The notes under the pieces: generated by a model
Databases searched by the model: none
Seen by the model: only the letters and a program-made list of their open reading frames with translations
What the model was told of the DNA's origin: nothing
Source: Bacteroidota bacterium
Lineage (GTDB): Bacteria; Bacteroidota; Bacteroidia; Cytophagales; Cyclobacteriaceae
Direction: 5' to 3'
DNA: 27,681 nucleotides
Assembly: GCA_023412765.1 (NCBI GenBank)
Contig: JAEZBX010000039.1
Location: forward strand, 1-27,681
Position numbers and translations under genes: made by a program
Shown here: piece after piece, positions 1 to 7,302 of the stretch
How positions within the stretch are numbered: position 1 is the first letter of the stretch
How the letters are laid out: each line of letters starts with the position of its first letter

Positions 1-150
1 ATGAACAAGCTCGATACCGAGCTTGTCAACGATATTCCTTTGCAGAAAAGGAAAGCCGCATGGAAAGCTATTACCGAACTTTTTACTGATTCAAGCTCCG
101 CTGCGTCACAAAATCAGCCGAAGGTTAAGCGGAAATCTAGAAAAAGATGA
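1..150 (+). CDS. Small basic-tailed protein or 3' end of a gene cut by the window
   Basis: Frame 1 is open from the first base and gives 49 residues starting with ATG at base 1 and ending at TGA (148-150). The peptide is hydrophilic, with a Ser-rich stretch near residues 34-40 and a Lys/Arg-rich tail that looks like the natural C-terminus of a cytoplasmic protein. Because the window begins exactly here, it may be the end of a longer upstream gene rather than a complete small gene. A 7-bp inverted repeat (7-13 and 18-24, 4-nt loop) lies inside it. I do not recognise the family. Confidence 0.35.
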   Translation: MNKLDTELVNDIPLQKRKAAWKAITELFTDSSSAASQNQPKVKRKSRKR

Positions 151-693
151 TCAGCGAATTATCCCGTGCTCCGCTAGCCAAGGTATGCACATTACCAATA
201 TTGACGATATTCCTTGCAATAAACAGAGTAGCCATCTTTGTTAAAATACAAAATGGCTTTTGGTTGCAGACCTTCAGGCACTGAGCTTAGTGAAACTTCA
301 TCAGCATCTTCTCCGGAAAAGATTCCAGAAAACTTGCGGTCTGATTGGGACTGATTGAACACCGCATACGTGTCTCGCATATGATCAATTCTGACAAGAC
401 CATAATCTTCTTGGGCTGTCGAAAAGTATCAAACGACAACATCCGTAGATTCAGAATAAAAAAATCTCTCCCACCTTGGTACCAACTATGTAGTTTCCCT
501 CTTTTTCATCGCGCACTTTTGAATCCAAAAAAATCAAATAGTGCATTATGATGACGAATGTTATTAGCGCAGAAGGATTTGCAGCAATTCCGAATGCAAC
601 TGTTGAATACTGGTAAAATCGTTTTGTGGTTATTACTTTTACAGCCGATAACGCATAGCCCTGGCGATGGCTGGCTGCGGCCAAGTTAAGAAC
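151..693. other. Gene-poor stretch, possibly decayed coding DNA
   Basis: No convincing intact gene is seen in these 543 bases. On the minus strand two open frames follow each other: 711 to 451 and, in another frame, roughly 430 to 192. The second ends in a plausible polar, acidic C-terminal sequence (SGIFSGEDADEVSLSS), so the pair could be a disrupted gene, but no homologue is recognised and a stop interrupts the join. A 12-base direct repeat (29-40 and 204-215, ACGATATTCCTT) links this stretch with the first frame. The DUF4180 gene starts at the right edge. Confidence 0.3.
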
Positions 694-1044
694 ATGAGCT
701 ACATTCACCACTACGTAAATAATCTAACAATCGCTGAGTTTACACCAGAAGAAGTTGTGCTGAGCACGGCGCAGGAATTTCTGCAGATGATGATGGATGC
801 TGCTGCCGACGGCATTATTGTTCAGCAGAAAAACATCAACGAAAAATTTTTCGACTTGCAAAGCGGTCTCGCCGGCGAGATGCTGCAAAAAGTAATAAAC
901 TACAGGTTGCGACTTGCCATCGTTGGCGACTTCTCCATGTATGAGAGCAAAAGTTTAAAAGCATTTATCGCGGAGAGCAATCGATCAAACGCAATTGTGT
1001 TTGTGAATAATGTTGAGGAGGCGGTTAGGAGATTGAGCAAGTAA
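694..1044 (+). CDS. DUF4180 domain protein
   Basis: This 116-residue cytoplasmic protein matches the DUF4180 family by recall: a short N-terminal strand, then ADGIIVQQKNI near the middle, FFDLQSGLAGEMLQK, LRLAIVGDFSMY and a terminal FVNNVEEAVRRL helix. The family has an alternating alpha/beta fold and no assigned function. ATG 694 is chosen because the family normally begins a few residues before the IAEF-type strand; an in-frame ATG at 667 would add nine residues of unlikely composition. No signal peptide or membrane segment is seen. The SnoaL-like gene follows after 51 bases on the same strand. Confidence 0.75.
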   Translation: MSYIHHYVNNLTIAEFTPEEVVLSTAQEFLQMMMDAAADGIIVQQKNINEKFFDLQSGLAGEMLQKVINYRLRLAIVGDFSMYESKSLKAFIAESNRSNAIVFVNNVEEAVRRLSK

Positions 1045-1095
1045 AAGAGTTCTCATGTTTTTCAATGTGAAGAAGTAATAAAAAAACATTAACGC

Positions 1096-1497
1096 ATGGT
1101 CGAAACGCAAACTCAAACCATTGTGGATAAGTTTATCCAGTTCTTAACACAAAGAGATTTAATAAATCTTGTTGCCATGTTTTCAGATAATGTCGATTGG
1201 TATATACCGGGAGATCAACGCAGAGCTCCCTGGCTTGGGGTCAGGACCAGCAGACCAGAAGTTAAAGAATTTTACGAAATGTTATGGAAAAACACTGAAC
1301 CTGTCGCTGCAAGAATTGAAAATATCTTGATCCACAAAAACATAGCTATTATTGCCGGCGAGTTTTCCACAAAAATGTTGGCTACCGGTAAAACTGTTTC
1401 TTCTTTGTTCTTTATTCATATCACGGTGGAAAATCACCTCATTGTCAGATACCGATTATTGGAAGATAGTTATGCAGTATCTGTAGCGTTGACCTGA
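1096..1497 (+). CDS. SnoaL-like / NTF2-fold protein
   Basis: The 133-residue product has the usual SnoaL-like (ketosteroid-isomerase-like, NTF2 superfamily) length and layout. An N-terminal helix (IVDKFIQFLTQRDLINLVAMF) leads into the typical DNVDWYIPGD turn, then a second helix with EVKEFYEMLW, and three C-terminal strands (IENILIHKNIAIIAGEF, SSLFFIHITVEN, LIVRYRLLEDSYAV). Members bind small hydrophobic ligands or catalyse isomerisation or hydrolysis, and the substrate cannot be read from sequence. There is no export signal. It lies downstream of the DUF4180 gene in the same direction with only 51 bases between, so co-transcription is possible. Confidence 0.75.
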   Translation: MVETQTQTIVDKFIQFLTQRDLINLVAMFSDNVDWYIPGDQRRAPWLGVRTSRPEVKEFYEMLWKNTEPVAARIENILIHKNIAIIAGEFSTKMLATGKTVSSLFFIHITVENHLIVRYRLLEDSYAVSVALT

Positions 1498-1591
1498 TCA
1501 TCGAATGCTTGGATGTCAATCGTCACTAACGCTTAGAGTAAATCATTGCGTCAGCAACGGGCAGTGGAATTCTCAATCGACATTTCATATT

Positions 1592-1612
1592 ATTGTGTTA
1601 TAAAAACACAAT
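1592..1612. promoter_or_regulatory. 8-bp palindromic hairpin upstream of esterase genes
   Basis: ATTGTGTT (1592-1599) and AACACAAT (1605-1612) are perfect inverted arms around a 5-nt loop, ending 27 bases before the first esterase ATG. No T-tract follows, so it does not look like a terminator. An operator or a 5' leader hairpin is possible. Confidence 0.4.
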
Positions 1613-1639
1613 GAAGCTAATCCTATAAAGTGCCCTTCA

Positions 1640-2518
1640 ATGAAACCACACGAAAAAATTAGATTAAGCTGTATTCTAATTCTTCTCTCGTTCTCATCCG
1701 CTGCGCTGGCAGCTAAGATCGATTCGTTGGACATTCACAGCACAGCCATGAACAAAACGTATAAAGCTGCCGTGGTGCTGCCCTCTTCATATGCAAAAAG
1801 TAAGGCGGCCTATCCAGTACTGTATCTGTTGCATGGCGGGATCGGTCACTACAGGGATTGGATTGAAAAGACCCCGGATAAAGGGCTGCTGCATAATTTA
1901 GCAGATAGATATAACCTCATCATCGTTCTGCCAGAAGGAGAGCTCTTCAGCTATTACATTGACAGTCCTATTCAAAAAGGAAGTCAATTTGAATCATACA
2001 TTATCAAGGATGTCATTCCAAAAATTGATAACACCTATCGGACCAATCGCAGCAGTAAAGCAAGAACAATCTCCGGTTTATCAATGGGTGGATATGGTGC
2101 TTTATATCTGTCAGCGAGACACCCGGACCTATTCTGCGCTGCCGGGAGCATGAGTGGTGCACTCAACCCTGACATGATGGGGTGGAAACTCCCACCGGAA
2201 GCGATGAACAATATCAAGAATGCATTTGCTTCAATAATGGCCCCAATCGACTCCGTTGATTATTCAATTTATTCCATCATCAGCATGGCAGACCTTATAA
2301 AGAAAAATGGTACAAAATTAATTTTCGATTGTGGTGTAGACGATTTTCTGATCGAACCTAACCGGGAATTGCACCGCAGACTTGTGTTCAATCAAACTCC
2401 TCACGATTATAGTGAACGTCCCGGTAGCCACTCCTGGTCGTATTGGCAAAATTCATTGCCCTATCATGTTCTTTTCTTTTATGAAATTCTAAAAGCCAAC
2501 AATGCTGCGGTCAATTAA
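1640..2518 (+). CDS. Secreted esterase-D-type alpha/beta hydrolase (first of two)
   Basis: A 292-residue putative esterase (PF00756 type). Residues 1-25 form a signal peptide (Lys/Arg start, hydrophobic core, AALAA end), so it acts in the periplasm or outside. The family cleaves ester bonds; relatives are S-formylglutathione hydrolases, feruloyl esterases and siderophore esterases. The visible triad is Ser148 in GLSMGGYGA, Asp234 or Asp235 in CGVDDF and His264 in GSHSWSYW. LLHGGIG at 63-69 fits the oxyanion region. A homologous gene follows after 7 bases, so the pair probably came from a duplication and shares a transcript. The true substrate is unknown. Confidence 0.88.
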   Translation: MKPHEKIRLSCILILLSFSSAALAAKIDSLDIHSTAMNKTYKAAVVLPSSYAKSKAAYPVLYLLHGGIGHYRDWIEKTPDKGLLHNLADRYNLIIVLPEGELFSYYIDSPIQKGSQFESYIIKDVIPKIDNTYRTNRSSKARTISGLSMGGYGALYLSARHPDLFCAAGSMSGALNPDMMGWKLPPEAMNNIKNAFASIMAPIDSVDYSIYSIISMADLIKKNGTKLIFDCGVDDFLIEPNRELHRRLVFNQTPHDYSERPGSHSWSYWQNSLPYHVLFFYEILKANNAAVN

Positions 2519-2525
2519 ATTAACT

Positions 2526-3554
2526 ATGAATAAATTTTACACTGTACTGTTTGTATTGCTGATCGTTCAGCAATCGTTCGGTCAGGCAATTTCAGGAAAG
2601 GTCACCTCTTTCATAATCAATGCAAAAACGCTTCAAAACACTGGAGGTGAAAATCCAAATCGCAAAGTGTCCGTTTATCTTCCTCCTGGTTATGAAAAGG
2701 GTAATAAGCGATATCCTGTTATATACTATATGCATGGCTTCACGGGTACAGATACCATTTCAACTCGAATGAAGGACATTCTTGACCGGGGCATCGCGCA
2801 ACAAAAGATCAGACCATTTATTTTAGTTATAGCTGATAACTATACACTGTATGAAGGAAGCTTTTATAGCAACTCTACCCTTACTGGTAATTGGTCCGAC
2901 TTCGCGGCAAAGGAGCTGGTGGAATATGTGGATAAGCGTTTTAGAACATTGGCCACGCGTGACAGCCGTGGTATTGCCGGGCATTCCATGGGTGGATATG
3001 GTGCCATCAAGACCGGAATGCTTTTCCCTGAGGTATTTAGTAGTGTCTATGCTTTAAGTCCTGGTTTGTTGGCTTTCGTGAAGGAGTTCGGACCTAATAG
3101 TGATTCGTTCAAAGAATTAAGTAAGGTTAAAACGCATGAAGAGCTTAAGAAAACGTATTACCCAAAGGTATTGGTTGCAGTAGCACGAGCATGGTCACCC
3201 AATCCTGCGAATCCACCCTTCTACTGCGACGTACCTTTCACATACCAAGGCGACAGTCTGATCATAAATAATGCAGTGTTAGAAAAGTGGAATCAAAACA
3301 TGCCTGTGTATATGGTGGACAAGTACGCGTCCAACCTTCGTAAACTGAAAGCATTGAAATTGGATTGGGGCAGAAATGATTCGCAGCGTTTCCCTGTCCA
3401 GTGCGGTATGTTCAGCCAGCGCCTGGAGAATCTTGGGATTGAACATTTTGCTGAAGAATACATTGGTAATCACGGTAACAAAATCTGGACTACTGATGGC
3501 CGGGTTTTAAATGACTTACTACCTTTCTTCAATGAATATCTGAACTTTAATTAA
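2526..3554 (+). CDS. Secreted esterase-D-type alpha/beta hydrolase (second of two)
   Basis: This 342-residue paralogue of the preceding protein belongs to the same esterase family. ATG 2526 is preferred because it opens directly on a signal peptide (MNKFYTVLFVLLIVQQSFGQ) 7 bases after the previous stop; an in-frame ATG at 2502 would overlap the upstream gene and add a poor N-terminus. Visible features are YYMHGFTG near 67-74, the nucleophile Ser154 in GHSMGGYGA, a candidate Asp in LDWGRND and a candidate His at about 316 in GNHGNK. It is about 50 residues longer than its neighbour, mostly in the region between the Ser and Asp. The export signal and pairing suggest degradation of an external ester substrate. 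Confidence 0.88.
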   Translation: MNKFYTVLFVLLIVQQSFGQAISGKVTSFIINAKTLQNTGGENPNRKVSVYLPPGYEKGNKRYPVIYYMHGFTGTDTISTRMKDILDRGIAQQKIRPFILVIADNYTLYEGSFYSNSTLTGNWSDFAAKELVEYVDKRFRTLATRDSRGIAGHSMGGYGAIKTGMLFPEVFSSVYALSPGLLAFVKEFGPNSDSFKELSKVKTHEELKKTYYPKVLVAVARAWSPNPANPPFYCDVPFTYQGDSLIINNAVLEKWNQNMPVYMVDKYASNLRKLKALKLDWGRNDSQRFPVQCGMFSQRLENLGIEHFAEEYIGNHGNKIWTTDGRVLNDLLPFFNEYLNFN

Positions 3555-3689
3555 GGGACGAGAAGCTGATTCTTTTTATGCATTTGTTCTTTCAGCAGAA
3601 TTGTTGACAGCCCAGCTCCGGACTTCTTTACGATGGAAGACGTGTTCAGACTTAAACTTGTAAACCTATAAAATTCTTTCAAAACGCTG

Positions 3690-4151
3690 ATGTCGACACC
3701 TCGCACAAAAAGAATGAAACAATTCCAGCGTTTAAATTCTGCTTCACACTGGATCAAGACATATAATGGGAAGAGTCTCGTTAAGGGTTATTCAAAAAGA
3801 TACGGTGTGGATAAGCTTTGCGCGGTCCGAGAGCTGAGAATGCTTGGTGTAGCAATTTCTGAAGAGTATGAAAAGAAGCTACGGAACTCCCTGCAGCGCT
3901 TATGGGATGAACGCCGACGACGGAAGCAAAAACGAGAGGAACAATCCAGGATACAACCCTATGAAAGCGATTGGTACTTCGCCATAATTGTCGATTATAC
4001 CGAGAGTGGCGTACCATTAGGTATAACACACGAGCAGATGGAAGAGATTAATCGAACAGAAAATAGATTTCTTCACCCAATTGATGCGCCGCCTCCGTGC
4101 AGTGATGACGAGCCGCCGAAGATTGATGATATCGATTTTGCACTTGACTGA
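3690..4151 (+). CDS. Conserved hypothetical protein, orphan
   Basis: The 153-residue product is soluble and highly charged. The N-terminal half (residues about 15-60, SASHWIKTYNGKSLVKGYSK, then a CAVRELRMLGV helix) resembles a conserved unknown protein seen by recall in Bacteroidota and Firmicutes. It is followed by an Arg/Lys/Glu-rich helix (RRRRKQKREEQ) and a YFAIIVDYTESGVPLGIT segment in which the family has a Tyr-Thr-x-x-Gly turn, ending in an acidic tail. An in-frame Met at 3714 is an alternative start. It is flanked by unrelated genes and closed by its own hairpin terminator, so it is likely transcribed alone. No function is known to me. Confidence 0.7.
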   Translation: MSTPRTKRMKQFQRLNSASHWIKTYNGKSLVKGYSKRYGVDKLCAVRELRMLGVAISEEYEKKLRNSLQRLWDERRRRKQKREEQSRIQPYESDWYFAIIVDYTESGVPLGITHEQMEEINRTENRFLHPIDAPPPCSDDEPPKIDDIDFALD

Positions 4152-4165
4152 ATTTTAGCCATACA

Positions 4166-4236
4166 CTATGTGAAACAATTTACAATTATCATATGCTGTA
4201 AATGCAATTGTTTTTTTTTTGCCGCGTTCCACATAG
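4166..4236 (+). terminator. Long two-level inverted repeat with T10 tract
   Basis: Inner arms AAACAATTTACA (4173-4184) and the region 4197-4213 pair except for a 5-base insertion, and a run of ten or more T residues (4211-4220) follows, which fits an intrinsic terminator for the orphan gene. Outside it, CTATGTGAAAC (4166-4176) and GTTCCACATAG (4226-4236) pair at 10 of 11 positions, enclosing the T-tract. The outer level is more than a terminator needs. Confidence 0.6.
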
Positions 4237-4295
4237 CTCTAGCGAATTCGAAGAAACACACCCATGATTTCATGACACTGGCAATAAATTTCCGA

Positions 4296-4565
4296 TCATT
4301 GCTTTGCTTTTGACAATGTGCTGTCTTCTTTACAAGCACAATCAATATCGCAGGCTGGAGGTTGTCTTTTTCTGAAGTAGTACACGCCGAAAAATACCGC
4401 TGCCAGAAGCATGCTTACTATTCCTGCCCACTCAAGGTAAGCGCCGATTGCGGTAAGTGCTCCGACGCCAAACATAGCAGCAACTATTGGTAAAAGGCAA
4501 CATGCAGCACAAAGACTGACCCCCATCAGTCCAAGCTTTTTGAAAAGGCTCTTTGAATCTTTCAT
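4296..4565 (-). CDS. Small MerT/MerF-like heavy-metal membrane protein
   Basis: From ATG at 4565 the product has 89 residues and two membrane helices (about 12-33 and 38-64). The first helix carries CAACC (Cys19, 22, 23), the place of the metal-accepting Cys pair in MerT/MerF-type mercuric transporters, and the C-terminal tail holds Cys72, 76 and 78 (ACDIDCAC), a plausible relay for metal at the cytoplasmic side. It lacks the fused HMA domain of MerTP forms. A longer ATG at 4619 would run through the promoter described at 4599-4632, so 4565 is preferred. The divergent merR remnant on the other side supports a mercury or other thiophilic metal role, but mercury itself is inferred. Confidence 0.72.
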   Translation of the reverse strand: MKDSKSLFKKLGLMGVSLCAACCLLPIVAAMFGVGALTAIGAYLEWAGIVSMLLAAVFFGVYYFRKRQPPACDIDCACKEDSTLSKAKQ

Positions 4566-4598
4566 CGTCGTTAAATCGTTATCTTTGTTATTGACAGT

Positions 4599-4632
4599 CA
4601 AAACTAAAGCGTGGACCATAGCCCACAGTCAA
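4599..4632 (-). promoter_or_regulatory. MerR-type promoter with dyad operator
   Basis: Reading the minus strand, TTGACT (4632-4627) is followed by a 19-base spacer and TTAGTT (4607-4602). The same bases include a perfect Bacteroidota -7 box TAGTTTTG (4606-4599). The spacer carries the dyad GTGG-N8-CCAC (4626-4611). A long spacer with a centred dyad is the hallmark of MerR-activated promoters. It sits 33 bases upstream of the MerT-like start. Confidence 0.65.
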
Positions 4633-4657
4633 GGTAATTTTCGAAAAAATTTTGGCT

Positions 4658-4744
4658 ATGCTGATCGGAGAACTTGTTGAAAGGACTGGATTGACAAAAG
4701 ACACTATCCGGTTTTATGAGAAAAAGGCGCAAAAGAGTTTTTGA
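4658..4744 (+). pseudogene. merR: Truncated MerR-family regulator
   Basis: The frame from ATG 4658 reads MLIGELVERTGLTKDTIRFY followed by EKKAQKSF and a stop. The first 23 residues are the typical MerR winged-helix N-terminus (IGEL, turn, TIRFYEKK). Intact MerR proteins are about 130 residues long and continue with the wing and a metal-binding dimerisation domain; here only 28 codons remain. The change from EKK-G-L-I to EKKAQKSF is abrupt, and no continuation is seen in the other frames downstream, which suggests deletion rather than a simple frameshift. It diverges from the MerT-like gene across the operator, as in mer operons. Confidence 0.7.
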
Positions 4745-4936
4745 AACACGAGGTTGACCTTTAGCGTTGATCAGAACCGTTCAGTGCCATAACTTTGGTG
4801 ACTCATAAACTATCATAAATGATAAGGGAGTATTTTTTTATCGGCTCGCGCGATGCGCAACTCAATATTATCCCGGGGAATAAAAGTATTATGAGAAGAG
4901 CTTTGCCCACAGCTGCACAGCCTTTAATTGATGACA
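4745..4936. other. Gap after the merR remnant, orphan promoter-like box
   Basis: No gene is supported here. TTGA at 4768 followed about 19 bases later by TAACTTTG (4790-4797) matches a Bacteroidota promoter on the plus strand, yet the only frame downstream runs antisense into the DoxX-like gene. This fits a promoter left behind when its gene was deleted, but the match is short. Confidence 0.3.
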
Positions 4937-5698
4937 TCATTTTGTTTTCGGTACCGTTTGAGAAATCACTAATGCAGTTCCGCAAAACGCGAGACATGTT
5001 AGCGTACCTACAAAATTTTCACCTTCCTGCCAGGTAGGATAGAGAACAGTATAGTAAACATGTAGCAGCAACAACCAGATAAAAAGATTTAATGCAAACA
5101 GCAGCATAATTGCGCGTACCTTAAACCCACTGAAAATACTTATTGCCGAGCCCATCAATGTCACGCCCCCTAGAAAAGTCCAAAATTCTGGAAATGGTAT
5201 GTACTTGGGCACCATGGTGCTGATACCTTGCAGGAAGTTGTAATGACCCACCGCAAAATTATACAACATAATTGCAAATAGATATTTGCCAAGCGGGCTC
5301 AATTTGGCAAGCCATTGCATGGACCTGTTTCCATATGATGGTGCATTAATTGTTGACATCACCAGAAATCCCCCCGCCAGTGCTATCATCTTGTTGGTAT
5401 TAACCCAATATTGGTTTGAAGAGCCTGCAGTTAAAGACCATGGCAAATGGCCAAATAGAAATAAACCCAGAAATATTGCGCCCATGACAAGGGCAACGGT
5501 GCTGAAGTTTTTGGCAATTGCAACTAGCAGCCCAGTGCCGATTAGTAATATCCCGACAGCGTAGCCGACGAAAGAAGGGACGTCTGTCAGCTCAGGTATT
5601 ATGATCGGTCTGATCCCGGGGTAAAAAAAATGTAACACGCCTAAGCCCATGATTCCTACTCCAAAAAAAATGCGACCTAATGTCAGATATATGTTCAT
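4937..5698 (-). CDS. DoxX-like integral membrane protein
   Basis: The 253-residue product is almost entirely hydrophobic, with about seven membrane helices. The N-terminal part (GRIFFGVGIMGLGVLHFFYP, then VGILLIGTGLLVAI) has the DoxX/DoxD-like pattern of Gly-rich helices with a His-Phe motif, and a second similar block follows (FWTFLGGVTLMGSAISIFSG). The family comprises inner-membrane proteins linked to quinone, thiosulfate or oxidative-stress chemistry; the exact role is open. ATG 5698 forms part of a 10-bp inverted repeat that continues upstream. Both neighbours are unrelated, so it is likely transcribed alone. Confidence 0.72.
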   Translation of the reverse strand: MNIYLTLGRIFFGVGIMGLGVLHFFYPGIRPIIIPELTDVPSFVGYAVGILLIGTGLLVAIAKNFSTVALVMGAIFLGLFLFGHLPWSLTAGSSNQYWVNTNKMIALAGGFLVMSTINAPSYGNRSMQWLAKLSPLGKYLFAIMLYNFAVGHYNFLQGISTMVPKYIPFPEFWTFLGGVTLMGSAISIFSGFKVRAIMLLFALNLFIWLLLLHVYYTVLYPTWQEGENFVGTLTCLAFCGTALVISQTVPKTK

Positions 5699-5744
5699 AC
5701 GTTTTTGTTTGATTGACCTTTAAGTAATTGCTTGCAAAAACGTA
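5698..5744 (-). promoter_or_regulatory. 10-bp inverted repeat overlapping the DoxX-like start codon
   Basis: TACGTTTTTG (5698-5707) and CAAAAACGTA (5735-5744) are perfect complements separated by 27 bases. On the minus strand the distal arm ends on the A of the ATG. It could be a two-half-site operator or an mRNA hairpin that hides the start; no T-tract or typical terminator geometry is present. Confidence 0.5.
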
Positions 5745-5897
5745 CTGTAGCGTAAGAGGTCATGAACAAAAGCACAACAAAGTCCCTCAAAACTCAACAA
5801 GTTTGGTTTCCTGGGATTTTTCGCTGACTTTTTAAGAAACCAACATTTGAGGTTTTCCTTCGTTCACGTTACTATACCAGTTTCAATCGATTTGAGC

Positions 5898-7151
5898 ATG
5901 GACGATCAAACACTGATAAAGACAAGCATCATCGAAATCTTTAATGACAATGGATATGGTGATCCCGCCAGTATGACACAAAGGGATTTCGATCACATTG
6001 CGGAGCAACTGGGAAAAAAGTCAGGCATTTTGATCAGTGGAGCTACAGTCAAACGCCTTGGCTACGGGGAGTTTAGCCGGTTGCCTCAGATCGCTACCCT
6101 GAATGCGATTGCCAATTATTTCAATTACAAAACATGGCAAGATTATAAAGCCGAAAAAACCAAGCCCCAAGCTGCGAAAGAACTGTCCAAAAAAATAAGG
6201 CCTACATTCAATTTAAAGTATGTGTCGATTCTAAGCGTCGTTGTTATTGGCGCCAGTCTTTATTTATTCGGCTCAAAGAGAGCAGCGATTAGAAATGCAG
6301 AGAGTGCAACTTTTTCATTCCGAAAGAATACTTCAAATGACATCCCGAACACAGTCGCTTTCAACTACAATATTGACGATGTTGAAGCAGATAGTTTTTT
6401 TATTCAACAATCATGGGATGCAAACCGAAGGATAAGAATTTATAAAAAGAAATACACTGTCACTGACATATACTACGAACCCGGATATCACATTGCTAAA
6501 CTCATCGCAAATGATTCGGCTATCAGAGCAGTGGATGTCAGTATTCCAACCGACCGTTGGTTTTTCTATGCGATTGATAATATAGCCAATTACACACCCG
6601 AATATATTAAGTCGGACAACTTCGTTAAGAACGGAAGTCTCGGCATCACTGTAGAGCAATTGCTTGAGAATGGAATCGATGTTAATAAAGACAAGCGATA
6701 TCACAGCGTTTACTTCCCCGGTAAAATGAATGTACCCAGTGATAATTTCAAATTTAAAACCAGGGTAAGAATGCAGGAAGTGAGAGGTGTCGGTTGCCCC
6801 TACATTGAGATCGAGCTTTACTGCCAGAGATATTTTATGATTATGAGAAGCACTACAAAGGGATGTGCACACGAAGCTTTGCTTCAATTTGGTGAGCAGG
6901 TAATGCGGGGAACGGATACTGATTTATTGCCAATATCATTTGATGTTCACGAGTGGACCGATATCGAGATAACCGTGAAGAATAAGATAGCAACTATCAA
7001 ACTTAATGATAAGGAGGTATTTTCAACACAATTTACTGCAGACACAAAAAATCTGGCGGGCCTGGGATTTATTTCCAATGGAGTATGCGAAGTTGATAAA
7101 GCGGAGTTAGTCGGCCTGGATGGTGAAGTGATGTTTTACAAAGATTTTTGA
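5898..7151 (+). CDS. Membrane protein with cytoplasmic HTH-like head and periplasmic beta domain
   Basis: From ATG 5898 the product has 417 residues. Residues 1-85 form a helical domain (ISGATVKRLGYGEFSRLPQI, then LNAIANYFNYKTWQDY) of a type I recall at the N-terminus of many Cytophagales membrane proteins, resembling an XRE-like helix-turn-helix. Residues about 108-126 are a single membrane helix. The rest is periplasmic: a PKD-like strand region (VAFNYNIDDVEADSFFIQQS) and a C-terminal LamG/concanavalin-like beta sandwich with a Cys pair near GCPYIEIELYC. The layout suggests a one-protein transmembrane sensor or regulator. DNA binding is inferred. The in-frame ATG 5847 would add 17 poorly fitting residues. 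Confidence 0.68.
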   Translation: MDDQTLIKTSIIEIFNDNGYGDPASMTQRDFDHIAEQLGKKSGILISGATVKRLGYGEFSRLPQIATLNAIANYFNYKTWQDYKAEKTKPQAAKELSKKIRPTFNLKYVSILSVVVIGASLYLFGSKRAAIRNAESATFSFRKNTSNDIPNTVAFNYNIDDVEADSFFIQQSWDANRRIRIYKKKYTVTDIYYEPGYHIAKLIANDSAIRAVDVSIPTDRWFFYAIDNIANYTPEYIKSDNFVKNGSLGITVEQLLENGIDVNKDKRYHSVYFPGKMNVPSDNFKFKTRVRMQEVRGVGCPYIEIELYCQRYFMIMRSTTKGCAHEALLQFGEQVMRGTDTDLLPISFDVHEWTDIEITVKNKIATIKLNDKEVFSTQFTADTKNLAGLGFISNGVCEVDKAELVGLDGEVMFYKDF

Positions 7152-7190
7152 ACAGGTGAGTGCGAATCCGTAGCACGCCAGTAAATGATT

Positions 7191-7265
7191 ATTTTACATT
7201 TTGCGGTCTTCGGTTTTTATAGCTGAATGTCCAATGTAAAACGTCGAATGTAAAATGTAAAGGTT
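7191..7265. repeat. Degenerate period-7 repeats forming a hairpin
   Basis: The right arm reads as consecutive heptads TGAATGT, CCAATGT, AAAACGT, CGAATGT, AAAATGT (7224-7258). The left arm holds the reverse complement of the core, TTTACATTTT (7193-7202), pairing with AAAATGTAAA (7252-7261). It lies between two convergent genes. The sequence is unlike the heptads at 12252-12414 but has the same period. Confidence 0.55.
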
Positions 7266-7302
7266 TCGGCAGGTGAGCCCCGAGGGTTCGATTCAAGACC
7301 TT

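Noticed and set aside
1054..1091. ATGTTTTT / AAAAAAACAT inverted repeat between DUF4180 and SnoaL genes as a terminator
   Set aside because: Pairing is only A-T rich with a long loop and no T-tract in the right place.
4819..5037. Plus-strand frame of 72 codons after the orphan promoter-like box
   Set aside because: Its second half is antisense to the conserved C-terminus of the DoxX-like protein, and its first half has no recognisable pattern.
6411..6887. Minus-strand frame of 158 codons
   Set aside because: It is antisense to the HTH-headed membrane protein, whose plus frame has coherent domains; no family is recognised.
7281..7300. tRNA T-arm-like GGGTTCGATTC
   Set aside because: The flanks do not pair as a T-stem and no acceptor, D or anticodon arm is found around it.
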